From: Castanea sativa
Taxonomy: Eukaryota; Streptophyta; Magnoliopsida; Fagales; Fagaceae
DNA length: 64,000 nucleotides
Assembly (NCBI RefSeq): GCF_040712315.1
Contig: NC_134013.1
Span: forward strand, 19,441,001 to 19,505,000
Reading direction: 5' to 3'
Below are positions 11,146-22,353 of the stretch, piece by piece. Each line of letters opens with the position of its first letter. The stretch's first letter is position 1. The notes below the pieces were generated by a model. It did not search any database. It saw only the letters and a list, made by a program, of their open reading frames with translations, and was not told the DNA's origin. The position numbers and the translations under genes are program-made.

Positions 11146-12355
11146 TGGGTAAAGGACAGTCTCTTATTATATCTCCTTTATTTGATAGCACTAACTATGT
11201 GTACAGTTTTTAAACTCCTTAAACACAACCAGATTAACCTAGTTATTTAGCAAAGTGATTAACTTAGGTAAATTATTCAAATCTAGGTTAACACAAATAT
11301 ATCATATCATTGTAAAGTCGTAAAATAAAGAATACAAAGATATCATAACCCAAGAAAACCAAACCGGTAAAAAACCTGGGGAGGATTTAACTTAGCTATC
11401 CTCAAGGTAAAATAAATCCACAATGAAAGAATTGAAGTTTACACAATAGCGACTTAGACCATTAACATCCTATTACTATCTCGAGTAGGAAACTTACTGC
11501 CACAACCACGTGACAGCTTCGAGTCCACGGGCTACTTCTTTCTTGGATTCCCAGCAAGCACAAGCACTCCCGCTTGTATATCTTTAAGCTCTTGAATCTG
11601 CAACTAAATTGATCACCAAGTTCTTGACATCAATCTAGATCTTGATAACCCTAAGTGTATGTAAAGACAAACACCTCTAGATCTCACAAGAGATTCACAC
11701 ACACAGCGTAAAGAGCAACCTTAAAACGTGGCTAAGGTTTTTCCTTTTATACTTAAGACAAAACATAAAACTCTACACATCAAACGGGTTTGGGCTGAGT
11801 TGGAAAATTCTACAGAAAAACAATATGTATGAGTTTCGATCGATCGAGTCTAATTTTCAATCAATCGATCCAGACAGAATTACACAGTAAATCTCGCAGT
11901 ACACTCGATTCCAACTTTACACTTAAACATACTTTGAGCAAGTTCAAAATAAGGCTAAAAGTTTTGATCATGGTTTGCCAACATTACAAATTGAAGTTCT
12001 AATACATTTAAACCTAAAGTCTTATGCATATTGGAAAGTACGCATGAGAGCTTTCTTGCAATCTTTAGATGAGAAAGTGTGGCAAGCTGTGGAGATTGGT
12101 TGGACTAAGCCAAAAGAAGTGCCGGCTGATTGGGATGATGCAAAGATCAAAGCAGCAAACTTCAATAGTAGAGCATTGAACGCCATATTCAGTGCCGTCA
12201 TGAATGAGGATTTTAAGAAAATATCATCAACTGAAACTGCAAAGGAAGTATGGATCATTCTCCAAACGACCTATGAAGGAACTAAGGCTATTAAAGATTC
12301 CAAGCTTCAAAGGCTTTGCTACTTTTTATACATGTGCAGGTACAATGTGATTTGA
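11146..12355 (+). pseudogene. Copia Gag (UBN2-type), disrupted
   Basis: The ATG at 11146 begins MGKGQSLIISPLFDSTNY, the usual start of SIRE/Tork-type Gag. The frame is lost at about 11200, where an antisense LTR-like sequence intervenes, and Gag resumes at about 12012 with SYAYWKVRMRAFLQSLDEKVW and continues through KEVWIILQTTYEGT. It stops after KLQRL, where other family members would continue, so the C-terminal half including any zinc knuckle is missing. The remnant would package no RNA by itself. Confidence 0.8.
11199..11990 (-). mobile_element. Antisense solo-LTR-like insertion in gag
   Basis: Reverse complemented, the segment starts TGTTGGCAAACCATGATC, contains the CCCCAGGTTTTTTACCGG motif typical of copia R/U5 regions, and ends near TGTACA. 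It separates the two Gag pieces. The left edge (about 11199) and right edge (about 11990) are set by loss and recovery of Gag similarity; no clean target-site duplication was found. Confidence 0.55.
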
Positions 12356-12557
12356 CCATCACAAGAAATACATGTGTTAATATATACTCACTAAACTGTC
12401 TTAACTTGTTTTTGAAATATAAAATTGGTTAGACTTGTTTTGTGTGTGTGTGTGTGTTTTTGGATCTATGGATGCTATGCTTATATGTTGATTTTGAGAG
12501 CTTAATATGTTGTTTGGATCTTTGTTTGAGTAGCTTTCTTGTTGCATTCATCTTTAC

Positions 12558-13532
12558 ATGTTTGTTTATCCGGAACGCCAAGTTATCCTGTCGGACTTTA
12601 CCGACACTCTCCCGGCTATCATTCGGACCCAGGGTTGGGATTCTCTCTGTGAGAATCCCTTAAGGTGTCCCATCGTGTTTATACAGGAGTTTTACTCCAA
12701 TATACATGGCATCGATACCTTTGTACTTTGGTTTGCTACTTACATCCAAGGTACACGTATCGTAGTTACTCCAGATTTTATATCCGAGGTACTACATGTT
12801 CCCAGGGTAGCGCATCCTGACTACCTTGACTGTGAGCGTCTCTAAACAGTGTCTAGAGATGAGCTTCTCTCTCACTTTTGTGAGACTCCTTCCACATGGG
12901 GTGGTAAGCTAAACACCCCATACTCGGGCTTTACCAAAGGCCCGAGGTTCCTTAACATGGTGATGACATTTACTCTTACTCCATTGTCTCACTATAACTC
13001 CATCACTAAGCCTCGTGTTCGTTTCCTTCTTGCTCCTCTAAAGGATCTCTCTATAGACTTTCCATCTCATTTCATCACATCTATTCTAGATGTGTATATG
13101 GACATTGCCACCCGTGATAAGCTCATCTTTCTTTCGAATATCACACGGATCCTTCCGTATTTCTCCATTGATATTCCTTCCTCTCCGAAGCGGCCATGTG
13201 TGGAGACGACCGATCTTACAGCTTTTGTTGTACCTTCTTCTTCGGCTCCTTCTACCTCCGCAGCTGGTGGAGTGACCTTTAAGGCCATCATGGCGCAACT
13301 TCAGCGGATGGAGGCTGAGTGTGGTGGTCATCTTGATTATCTCACCAAAGAGATGTGTCAGATGAACACCCGAGTTGGTCGCATTGCCCGCCAACAAGTT
13401 CGCATAACCGGCTTTGCGCCTTCTCCCTCTCCTTCTCCAGAGGCCTCGGCTGATGAGGATGGTGATGATGATGATGATGATAATGATGATGCTAGCTCTT
13501 TCGGTGATGATGAGATGACGCCCTCTCAATGA
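12558..13532 (+). pseudogene. Putative plant transposon protein ORF with one stop
   Basis: A single reading frame is interrupted by TAA at about 12843 and otherwise gives about 320 residues. The N-terminal part has the pattern GWDSLCENP, VFIQEFYSNI, TYIQGTRIVVTPDFISEVL and VPRVAHPDY. I associate this with the 'putative plant transposon protein' domain (PF20167-like) or ATHILA ORF1 proteins found in plant retroelements. The C-terminal third has a Ser/Pro-rich linker, a short heptad-like stretch (MAQLQRMEAECGGHLDYL) and an Asp-rich tail. It occupies the place where pol would be. The function is unknown and the family assignment is from memory of motifs. Confidence 0.65.
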
Positions 13533-14086
13533 CTTACCCTTTGTCATTCGTGAGAAAAAGGGGGAATAGTTTTGGTTTGAGAGAGTAGTCTTGTATTTAG
13601 GGGGAGAGTTAGTATATGACATTTTTTTATAGGAGATGTGTTTATATTTTTTGAGAGATATAATGAGGTTTACATGTACTTTCTTTTCTTATCTTTACAT
13701 TTTGCCTCTTGTATACAGGCCTTGTGACCATTTTATTATGACATACATTGTATTTTACCTTCTTATATATTAATGATGATGTATGTTCATTTTCTTCACC
13801 TATATTTTCATGTGTTGTTTCTTTTCTCTCTTTATACACATGTTTTTTTTACATGTATACAACCTTTATTTCTGTTTCACCTATGATTCCTTGATGAGTT
13901 TTGTTTAAGTGTTTCAGAAAGACATGTTGTAAAAGTCTACCATGCCATGAACTCTCTTCTTGCAAAATTTTCAAGAGTTTATGTTAAGGTTAGATTTATG
14001 TTGTATTTCAACAAGTGGTTATGAGTTGAGTAATTTAAAACTTCTCTCATGATTATTTGTTTTATTGTGGTTTTGTCACGGATTGC

Positions 14087-14099
14087 CAAAGGGGGAGAT
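14087..14099 (+). promoter_or_regulatory. Polypurine tract
   Basis: AAAGGGGGAGA immediately precedes the 3' LTR, in the context GATTGCCAAAGGGGGAGAT, the classic plus-strand primer of plant copia elements. Confidence 0.9.
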
Positions 14100-15059
14100 T
14101 GTTATGGACATATTTATGTAATTGGCTAATCTTTTGACAAAACGCATTTTACTTATTATTGGATAGATCTAGGATGGGTTTAGTACTTTAAGAAACAAGT
14201 GTTCAAGTTAAGTATTGAAGCCATGCAAGTTTGATCAAGAAACAAGTGAAGAAAGTGTTGTTTATTAAAGCTCGACATAAATCTTTACAGAATCCTTTCT
14301 ATCGAGATTTAATGTTGAAGCTTGACACAAGCTGTATCTGTCAAGAATTACAAAATCAAACTTTTCAGATCTGATTACACGCATATGCTTATGTATTTGT
14401 GTAGGGTTTCTTTTCTCACAACTATAGACATATATAAGGATTATTTTAAAGACCGTCACAAGATGATGCGTATAGAATACAAGCATTGTGTGACCGAATG
14501 CAAAAAATGACCTAGTTCATCATTCTCTCTGTAGAAGCTACTGCGTCTTTGTGCCAAGGCTTTTGTGACCAAGGAGTTTCCTGATCTTCATTGTTGATGA
14601 ACTGAAGAACTTTACATCCAACAATCTTCTTCAAGTTGGTGTGTTAGTCACGTACTGGGATTCGTGCATCATTGGTTAGTCACGTACTGAGATTCATGCA
14701 TTGAACGGAGAGATTGCCACTACAATACAAGTCTAATTAGGTATTAAGGTAAGAGTTCAATTGTAAGTTGGTATTTCGCGATAGGCCAAAGGGTTTGGTA
14801 AGATTCCTTGTACTTGTAACCATTTGTGATTGATAATAGTGGATTTTCGGGAGTGGTGACCTTAAATTCACCAGGTGGGGTTTTGTCTCGGTGGTTTTCC
14901 CCATTCGTAAACAAATCACCCATGTCAAATTTATTTTTCACTGCATTTAGTATAATTGGTGATTTGTTTGTGCTACCACACTATCGCATATAATTTTACT
15001 AATTAATTAACTTGGATAATTAATTAATTTGCAAGAGGTCAATTCATTTTAACCCAACA
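14100..15059 (+). repeat. 3' LTR of copy 1
   Basis: It is 960 bp, with the same start (TGTTATGGACAT) and end (AACCCAACA) as the 5' LTR. Many substitutions separate the two, so the insertion is not very recent. Confidence 0.9.
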
Positions 15060-15064
15060 ACCAT

Positions 15065-15345
15065 TTTAGTGATTAGTCCACACCATTATTTCATATAAAA
15101 AAAAAAGGTCACACGTTTAAAGTCTACACTACACATTTCTAATTCTTCCATTCATCACCATGATGTCAATTTTTCCTTGAATTATTAGGCACGTATTGAA
15201 ATTTTTAAAAGTACCCAATTTTTTATAAAAAAAAATGTAAACAAACCCATTTTTTGTGGAACTTATAAACAAACCCAAGTACCAAGTTTTTTTGTCACGC
15301 TCTCTCTCTCCTCTCCTCACGCCTCAGCCTCCACAAATTGGTAAG

Positions 15346-15376
<31 letters not shown>

Positions 15377-15816
15377 ATCGCTAGTCTCTCGCTCATTCTT
15401 TGTTTCTTCTCCATTCCCTAATTCTATTTTCTCTCTTTCTTGTGTAGTTCTAGGGTTCCTAATTTCATAATGAAAATTGTGACTGATTGTTTTTTTTTTT
15501 TTTCAATTCTGAATGTTCATCTATAACGAAAGTTTTCTTTTCAGTTCTGGAAGTTTAATTGGATCTATACTTTCGTTGTCCCCTCTTTGTTGTTCTCTCT
15601 CAAAGCTAATTTTAGAGATTTTGATTTTTTTTTTCAAATTTAAATTTTGAATGATCTATACTTTCATGTTAAGAAAGCATGAACTAACCTAGTGATTAAA
15701 AGAATTTTCTTTTCTTTTTTTTTCTTTTCTTTTTTTTGTTCCTAGTTTTAATTTTGATATTGAGGGTTTTTGGGTTTGAAGCTATGGGCACAATAAGCTA
15801 TTCGTTCACTCTATTA
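15065..15816. other. CT-rich, 5'UTR-like spacer
   Basis: It contains a (CT)n tract at about 15345-15370, a donor-like GGTAAGC at about 15340 and a GTGTAG/TTCTAGGGTTCC sequence near 15444, which look like a plant 5' leader with an intron. A short ATG frame (MGTISYSFTLL) at 15784 runs into the copia LTR at 15817. No downstream partner was found beyond the copia element, so no gene is called. Confidence 0.35.
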
Positions 15817-16947
15817 TTTGGATTTGAAAGAACATGAGCACCATAGTTTTAGTTTTGATATTGTGGGTCCTTATAATATTATATATGTAAAGTTGTTATT
15901 TACAACTATTTTGTGTTGGCTTTAATTCCGTGCCAAATTTTATTGTAATTATGTTCAATCATCTTTACCCTATATTCTACGTGGGATTTCATTGTATAGG
16001 TTGTGTGTGAGAGAGAGTGTGAAGACTCAAACGTCTAATGAAGACAAAGTGGATTTCGTGAGAAGTTTCGCAAGAAGCCTTCCCGTGAAGTGAGCCACGT
16101 GCAGAGCACATAACTGGAATATGAAGAGTCGTTACAACTGGTTTTCACGAGTAATTCACGGGTAAGGTCTTCCCGCGAAATACCCGCGAAACATTCTATT
16201 TTGCTATTTTGGCATATCTGCTACACCATATCTTAACCCACATTATATATACCATCATTACCCACATATTGCAAGGAGTGCTTTTCAGAGAGAAAACCCT
16301 AGATACAACCCTTGAGAAATAGAGATTGCTATACCCACAATTCTCTACACAATCCTTTGTGGTTTGCCTCAAACTCCTACCTCCCCATGTCCATATCCTT
16401 GAGAGGTTGATAGCCCAAACACTTTCCACACCCATTCTGAGTGTAAAGTGAGGTTTTGGTACTGTTAGGAAGCATTGGACAAACCCATTTGTTTGGTGGA
16501 TGCAATCGGGCTGAATTGCGTGATCCGAAGAGCTAAAGAAGACAAGGCTTTGTCAAGTCAGTTGGTAGCAGGAGCTTGGAGGGCTCAAGCACATGGGATA
16601 GACTAGGCTTGAAGGGTCTTTTGTTATTCGTGTACTCCAACTTATTCTCTAATAGATCAATTTACCGCTTGGAGGTTGGCGGAGAGGTTTTTCACCGAGT
16701 CCTTCGATTTCCTCTTCGATAACACGTCTCGGTGTTATCTTATATTTGAATCTTTCTTCCATACTCTCTTAGATTACTTTTTATTGTTGATATATGATGA
16801 ATATGGCTTAGAATAGTTTTATTGTTTGTTTGTTCGCATTTAGTCTATTTCGCACTTAATTAAGTTAGAGTAAAATTAAACGAGCTGTAATTTTTTAATT
16901 TTGGGGTCTAAACAACTCTTGTGTTTTCACACATATTCGAGCTTTCA
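15817..16947 (+). repeat. 5' LTR of SIRE-like element
   Basis: Full-length match to 21223-22353, including GAGAGAGAGTGTGAAGACTC and the terminal CACACATATTCGAGCTTTCA. Confidence 0.9.
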
Positions 16948-16948
16948 A

Positions 16949-16964
16949 TTGCTATCAAAGCAGG
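16949..16964 (+). promoter_or_regulatory. Degenerate primer-binding site
   Basis: TTGCTATCAAAGCAGG directly after the 5' LTR corresponds to TTGGTATCAGAGC with two changes in the initiator-Met tRNA complement. Confidence 0.7.
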
Positions 16965-17018
16965 TGCACTTGTTGTGGTTTCATTACCTAAGTGTGATCC
17001 TAGACCCCTTGGCTTGCT

Positions 17019-17363
17019 ATGGATAGTGCTATGGCAAAGGCCAACATGAAGCATAGTTCATGTATTTGTGATAATGACTCTATAAGCATCTTTGGAGATT
17101 GTCGTAACAATGAGCTTTTAGAGTTATTCAAATCTAAGAAACATGCTAGAATTTTTGTACACATGCTGAAATCCTTAGAGCATAGGAATCATGATATTCA
17201 TAATAGCTTGTGTGAGTTGAATTCCTTAATTGCTAAATATAAGAGAAGGAACAGACATTTGTGTGATAAACTTGATGGTTTGAGAAAGCTTCACTCATCT
17301 ATGAATGAAGTAAAGGAAGATGAGTTTGGCTTTAATGGTCAAGAATGCTTATCTCATGCTTGA
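17019..17363 (+). pseudogene. Gag-like remnant
   Basis: A 114-residue frame starts MDSAMAKANMKHSS and contains a leucine-rich, probably coiled-coil stretch. Its position between the primer-binding site and protease suggests a fragment of Gag left after a large internal deletion, since no capsid domain or CCHC knuckle is present. Confidence 0.5.
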
Positions 17364-17414
17364 CTTTTTGTTCATACCGCAATGAAAGTGTTTAATTTTT
17401 GTTTGTGATATCTT

Positions 17415-20400
17415 GACAGCGGATGTTCAAGGCACATGACCGAAGATAAAACACTATTTAAAACTCTTAAGGAGAAGGAAGATGGTTTTATGACTTTTGG
17501 AGATGGTAGCCACTCACAAGTTCTTGGAAAGGGAACCGTTGATATTCCAGGACTTCTCTTGTTGACTAATGTTCTTTACATCAAATGATTGAAAGTGAAC
17601 TTGCAGAGTATCACCCAAATATGCAATGAAGACTTCCTAATTCAATTCTCAAAGAAAGGTTGTCTAATCCTCAATGAAGAAGGTTTTCAAGTCTTGAAGA
17701 GACTTAGGACCACCGACAATTGTTATATTGTTATTCTTAAGCCAAGCATATCATGTCGGAGTGCTCGAGTAAATCTTTTGGAGTTATGGCATCAACGGTT
17801 TAGGCATGCAAATTACAAGCAAGTGGCAAAGGTCTCGAAGCTTGAAGCAGTGATTGGTTTGCCAAAGTTTAGAAAGATTGAGAAGAATGTTTGTGGTCCG
17901 TGTCAATTGGGAAAACAAACTAAATCAATCCATCCCAAAGTAAATGTAGTTGCTACCTCTCGTCTTTTAGAGTTACTTCATGTGGATCTAATGGGTCCAA
18001 CGAGAATGGAAAGCATGGGTGGAAAACAATACATCATGGTAGTGGTTGATGATTTCTCAAGGTACTCTCAGGTGGAATTCCTTAGAGAGAAGTCAGAGGC
18101 ATGTGACAAGATGGAAAGGTTATGCAAGAGGCTCCAAAATGAAAAGGGAGTTCTCACAGTCAAAATCAGGAGTAATCATGGGAAGGAGTTTGAAAATGCA
18201 AAATTTGAAGCATTTTGCAATGAGCACGGTATCAAAAAGGAATTCTCCTCTCCAAAGACTCCACAACAGAATAGGGTGGTTGAAAGAAAGAACTGGGTGA
18301 TCCAAGAGATGGCGAGAGTAATGCTTCTCAACAAAAACATTCCACAGAAGTTTTGGGTTGAAGTGGTGAACACATCATGCCACATTGGGAATAGGATTTT
18401 CTTCTGAGCAAGAACAAAGAAGACATCGTATGAGATTTGGAGGGAAAAGTAGCCGAAGGTGAAATACTTCCAAGTATTTGGAAGCAAATGTTACATTCTC
18501 AATGATAGGTAGAATCTTGGGAAGTTTGATGCTAAGAGCGACGAAGGGATCTTTCTAGGATACTTCACAAATAGCCGAGCATATTGAGTGTACAATAAGC
18601 GCACTAAAACGGTGATGAAATCGATAAATATGATCATAGATGACACCATCTCGGAAAAGGATGATGAGGATGGCAAAGCACCAGGCCTTAAAAAGAATGA
18701 GGGTAATGATAACATGTCTCAAAATGATGATGGTGAGAGAGAATCACCGGAAAAATAGTCTACACTTCCTACATCAAGAAGGGAGACTAGAAAAACACAA
18801 AGGTCTTCAAGCCTCCTCACCCCTCTGGAAGTTCAACCTCCAATTTCACGTGATGGAGAACCCTCCACTTCCAAGAAACCGTCATCAAGAGTAACTCTCA
18901 ATCATCCCACAAGCAACATCATTGGTGATTTAGATGAGGGACTTCGATTGAGAAGAGAACCGAGCTATAGTGTGAATCATGTGACATATAATTGCTATCT
19001 TGCTCAATTTGAACCCAAGAAAGTGAAAGAAGCCTTGAAAGATGAGAATTGGGTAGAATCCATGCACTAAGAGTTACATCAATTTGTTAGAAATGATGTA
19101 TGGGAGTTGGTACCAAGACCTAAGGATACACATGTAATAGGCACCAAGTGGATCTTTAAGAACAAGACAGATGAAAATGGTGAAGTTGTTTGAAACAAGT
19201 CTAGATTGGTGGCTCAAGGATATACTCAAGTTGAAGGCATAGACTTTGATAGTCATTTGCTCCGGTAGCAAGACTAGAGTCAATTCGAATTCTTCTCTCC
19301 ATAATTCTTTTCATAGCGTGTATTATGAACTTCAAGCTATACCAAATGGATGTGAATAGTGCCTTTATGAACGGACTTTTGAACAAAGAAGTATTTGTTG
19401 AGCAACCAAAGGGGTTTCAAGACCCTCACTTTTTGGACCATGTTCTGAGATTGAAGAAAGCGATATATGGGTTGAAGCAAGCACCAAGAGCATGGTATGA
19501 TTGCCTTACCACATACCTTTTGGATCATGGTTTCAAGAGAGGTCAAGCCAATTGAACACCCTTTGTTAAAAGATATGAGAAATCTCTCCTTGTTGCTCAA
19601 GTATACGTGGATGACATTGTCTTTGGATTCACAATTGATCACCTTGCTCAAGAATTTTCGGAAGAAATGAAAAAGGATTTTAAAATGAGCATGGTAGGGG
19701 AGCTAAACTATCTTAGGGCTTCAAGTGAAACAACGAAAAGATTGGATATTTATTTCTCAAGAGAAGTATGTCAAAAATCTTGTAAAGAGATTTAGCTTAG
19801 ACTCCAAGAAGCATGCATCCACTCCTATGCGTTCCTCGGTAAAACTAAGTCTCGATCTAGCTGGTGTGGAAGTAGATCCAACACTCTATCGAAGCATGAT
19901 CGATAGTCTTCTCTACCTCACGACAAGTAGGCCAGACATCGCCTTTAGTGTAGGGGTATGTACTCGATTTCAGGCAGCACCCAAAGAGTCCCACTTAACA
20001 GCGGTCAAACAAATTATCCGTTATATCAATGGCACATCCGACTATGGAATTTGATATTCAAGAGACTCAAATGAGTACTTAGCTGGATATTCGGATGTTG
20101 ACTGGGCCGGGTGCATTGATGATAGGAAAAGCACCTAGGGCGGTTGTTTTTACCTTGGAAATAACTTGGTGTCGTGAATGAGCAAAAAGCAAAATTTTGT
20201 CTCTCTATCAATGGCTAAAGTTGAATACATCGCAGCAGGGAGTTGTTATGCACAACTATTGTGGATGAAGAAGCTCTTACATGATTATGGAATCACTCAA
20301 GACACTGTGTGTGTGTTCTATGATAACACTAATGCCATAAACCTGTCAAAAAATCCAGTTCAACACTCAAAATCGAAACATGTCGATATTCGGTACATCT

Positions 20401-20546
20401 TCATTCGAGATTTAGTGAAGGAAAAGATTATGTGGTTGGAGTTTATAAACACCGACAACCAGAAGGTAGACATATTTACCAAACCTCTTGATGGTCCACG
20501 GTTTAAGTCTTTTCGTAAGACCATCACTGTCGGTATCATCCCTTGA
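17415..20546 (+). pseudogene. Copia Pol (PR-INT-RT-RH), inactivated
   Basis: Protease begins at the DSGCSRHMT motif (17415). The integrase zinc-binding region WHQRFRHAN...CGPCQLGKQ (17785-17930) is followed by HVDLMGP (first catalytic Asp), RSNHGKEFE (where the usual RSDHG has Asp changed to Asn) and the NRVVERKN box (catalytic Glu, with the usual NG changed to NR). Reverse transcriptase has [24 protein letters not shown] and the YVDDI active site near 19603. RNase H shows DWAGC near 20100 and ends with a KHVDIRYIFIRD block. In-frame stops occur at about 17587, 18405, 18451, 18509, 19192, 19553, 20138 and elsewhere, with a frame change near 19720. Confidence 0.85.
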
Positions 20547-20777
20547 CTTCTATCTCTTGTGTGACCTTATGTTGTTCATTGTTGCATACTTGCTTTATAG
20601 GTCTCACTTGTGTGGTTAGATGTTTCTTTTCAAGTGTTTTGTACTTGTTGTTTTTGTTGATACTTCTATCTCTTGTGTGACCTTATGTTGTTCATTGTTG
20701 CATACTTGCTTTATAGGTCTCACTTGTGTGGTTACATGTTTCTTTTCAAGTGTTTTGTACTTATTGTTTTTGTTAAT
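20546..20777 (+). repeat. 116-bp tandem duplication after pol
   Basis: The unit at 20546-20661 is repeated almost exactly at 20662-20777, in the non-coding stretch between RNase H and the 3' LTR. Confidence 0.9.
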
Positions 20778-21222
20778 CTTACTTTACTTGTTCTATTTTT
20801 GAGTGTTATGAAAAATTCAAAAACTATAAAAATTGAAAATTTTTCAAAAAGTTTAATCGCTTGTGTTGTGTTTTTCACATGTGAGTTTGGCCCCGTACCT
20901 TCTTACTAATGGCGTAGTGCATTTACGGGCGTAGTGCATTTACGAGCTTAGCTTGTCATGTATGCACATCTATCTTTGTGGGGAAAATCTTGACATCTAT
21001 GTGTGATTGATATAAATCGATATTCAAGCTTGTCATGAATGATTAGTCAATAGTCTTGATAGTTTTGATACATGCATAGACTTGTGCCTATATATCTTCC
21101 CACTTTTTATGTTTTTGCTTTATAGCTCATTCAATGTCAAATCTTGAAAAGAGCTATGAGTTGCAAAAATCGTCGCACATACTAGTATTTGACTAGGAAA
21201 AAGAGAAAGCGGCTTGTCTTAG

Positions 21223-22353
21223 TTTGGATTTGAAAGAACATGGGCACTATAGTTTTAGTTTTGATATTGTGGGTCCTTATAATATTATATATGTAAAGTT
21301 GTTATTTACAACTATTTTGTGTTGGCTTTAATTCTATGCCAAATTTAATTGTAATTATGTTCAATCATGTTTACCATGTATTCTATGTGGGATTTCATTG
21401 TATGGGTTGTGTGTGAGAGAGAGTGTGAAGACTCAAGCGCCTATTAAAGACAAAGTGGATTTCGCGAGAAGTTTCACGAGAAGCCTTCCCACGAAGTGAG
21501 CCACGTGTAGAGCACATAACTGGAATGCGAAGAGTTATGACAGCTAATTTTCGCTAGTAATTTGCTGGTAAGGCCTTCCCACAAAATACGCGTGAAACAT
21601 TTTGTTTTGCTATTTTGGCATATCTACTACACCATATCTTCACCCACACTATATATATCCTCATTACCCACATATTTTAAGGAGTGATTTTCAGAGAAAA
21701 AACTCTAGATACAACCCTTAAAAGTTAGAGATTGCTATATCCACAATCCTCTACACAATCCTTTGTAGTTTTCCTTAAACTCCTACCTCTCCATATCCAT
21801 ATCCTTGAGAGGTTGATAGCCCAAACACTTACCACACCCATTCTGAGTGTAAAATGAGGTTTTGGTGCTGCTGGGAAGTATTGGAAGAAGCCATTTGTTT
21901 GGTGAATGCAATCGGTCTGAATTGCGTGATCCGAAGAGCTAAAGAAGACAAAGCTTCGTCAAGTCAGTTGGTAGTAGGAGCTTGGAGGGCTCAAGTACAT
22001 GGGGTAGACTAGGCTTAGAGGGTATTTTGTTATTCGTGTACTCCAACTTATTCTCTAGTGGATCGATTTACCACTTGGAGGGTGGCGGAAAGGTTTTTCG
22101 CCGAATTCTTCAGTTTTCTCTTCGATAACACATCTCGGTGTTATCTTGTATTTGCATCTTTCTTCCCTACTCTTTTAGCTTTCATTTTATTGTTGATATA
22201 TGATGAATATGTCTTAGAGTAGTTTTATTATTTGTTCACTCGCATTTACTCTATTCTGCACTTAGTTATGTTATAATAAAATCAACCGAGCCATACTTTT
22301 TTAATTTGGGGGTCTAAACAGCTCTTGTGTTTTCACACATATTCGAGCTTTCA
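21223..22353 (+). repeat. 3' LTR of SIRE-like element
   Basis: 1131 bp, the same length as the 5' LTR. It is preceded by a purine-rich GGAAAAAGAGAAAGCGG (about 21196-21212) that may be the polypurine tract. Confidence 0.9.

Larger units (their letters stand above)
10115..15059 (+). mobile_element. Non-autonomous copia-type LTR retrotransposon, copy 1
   Basis: Two similar LTRs (10115-11072 and 14100-15059) start TGTTA and end CCCAACA. They enclose a primer-binding site, a broken copia gag, an unrelated plant transposon ORF and a polypurine tract. Flanking 5-mers are ATCAT (10110-10114) and ACCAT (15060-15064), a one-mismatch target-site duplication. Protease, integrase, reverse transcriptase and RNase H are all absent, so replication must have relied on an autonomous partner. 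An antisense LTR-like insert breaks gag. A second family member lies inverted at 37.2-40.4 kb. Confidence 0.85.
15817..22353 (+). mobile_element. SIRE-like Ty1-copia retrotransposon, decayed
   Basis: LTRs of equal length (1131 bp, 15817-16947 and 21223-22353) enclose a primer-binding site, a short gag remnant and a pol with protease, integrase, reverse transcriptase and RNase H in copia order. The pol frame carries at least ten stops and at least two frame changes, so the copy is dead. The LTR ends are read as TTTGG...TTTCA and lack the usual TG start; no convincing target-site duplication was found. A SIRE/Maximus affinity is inferred from the long LTRs and the sequence just before the RT domain (about 18950-19020). 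Confidence 0.85.

Noticed and set aside
12558..13532. A host gene between two LTR-like repeats
   Set aside because: It lies inside a pair of LTRs with primer-binding site and polypurine tract in the right places, so it belongs to the retroelement.
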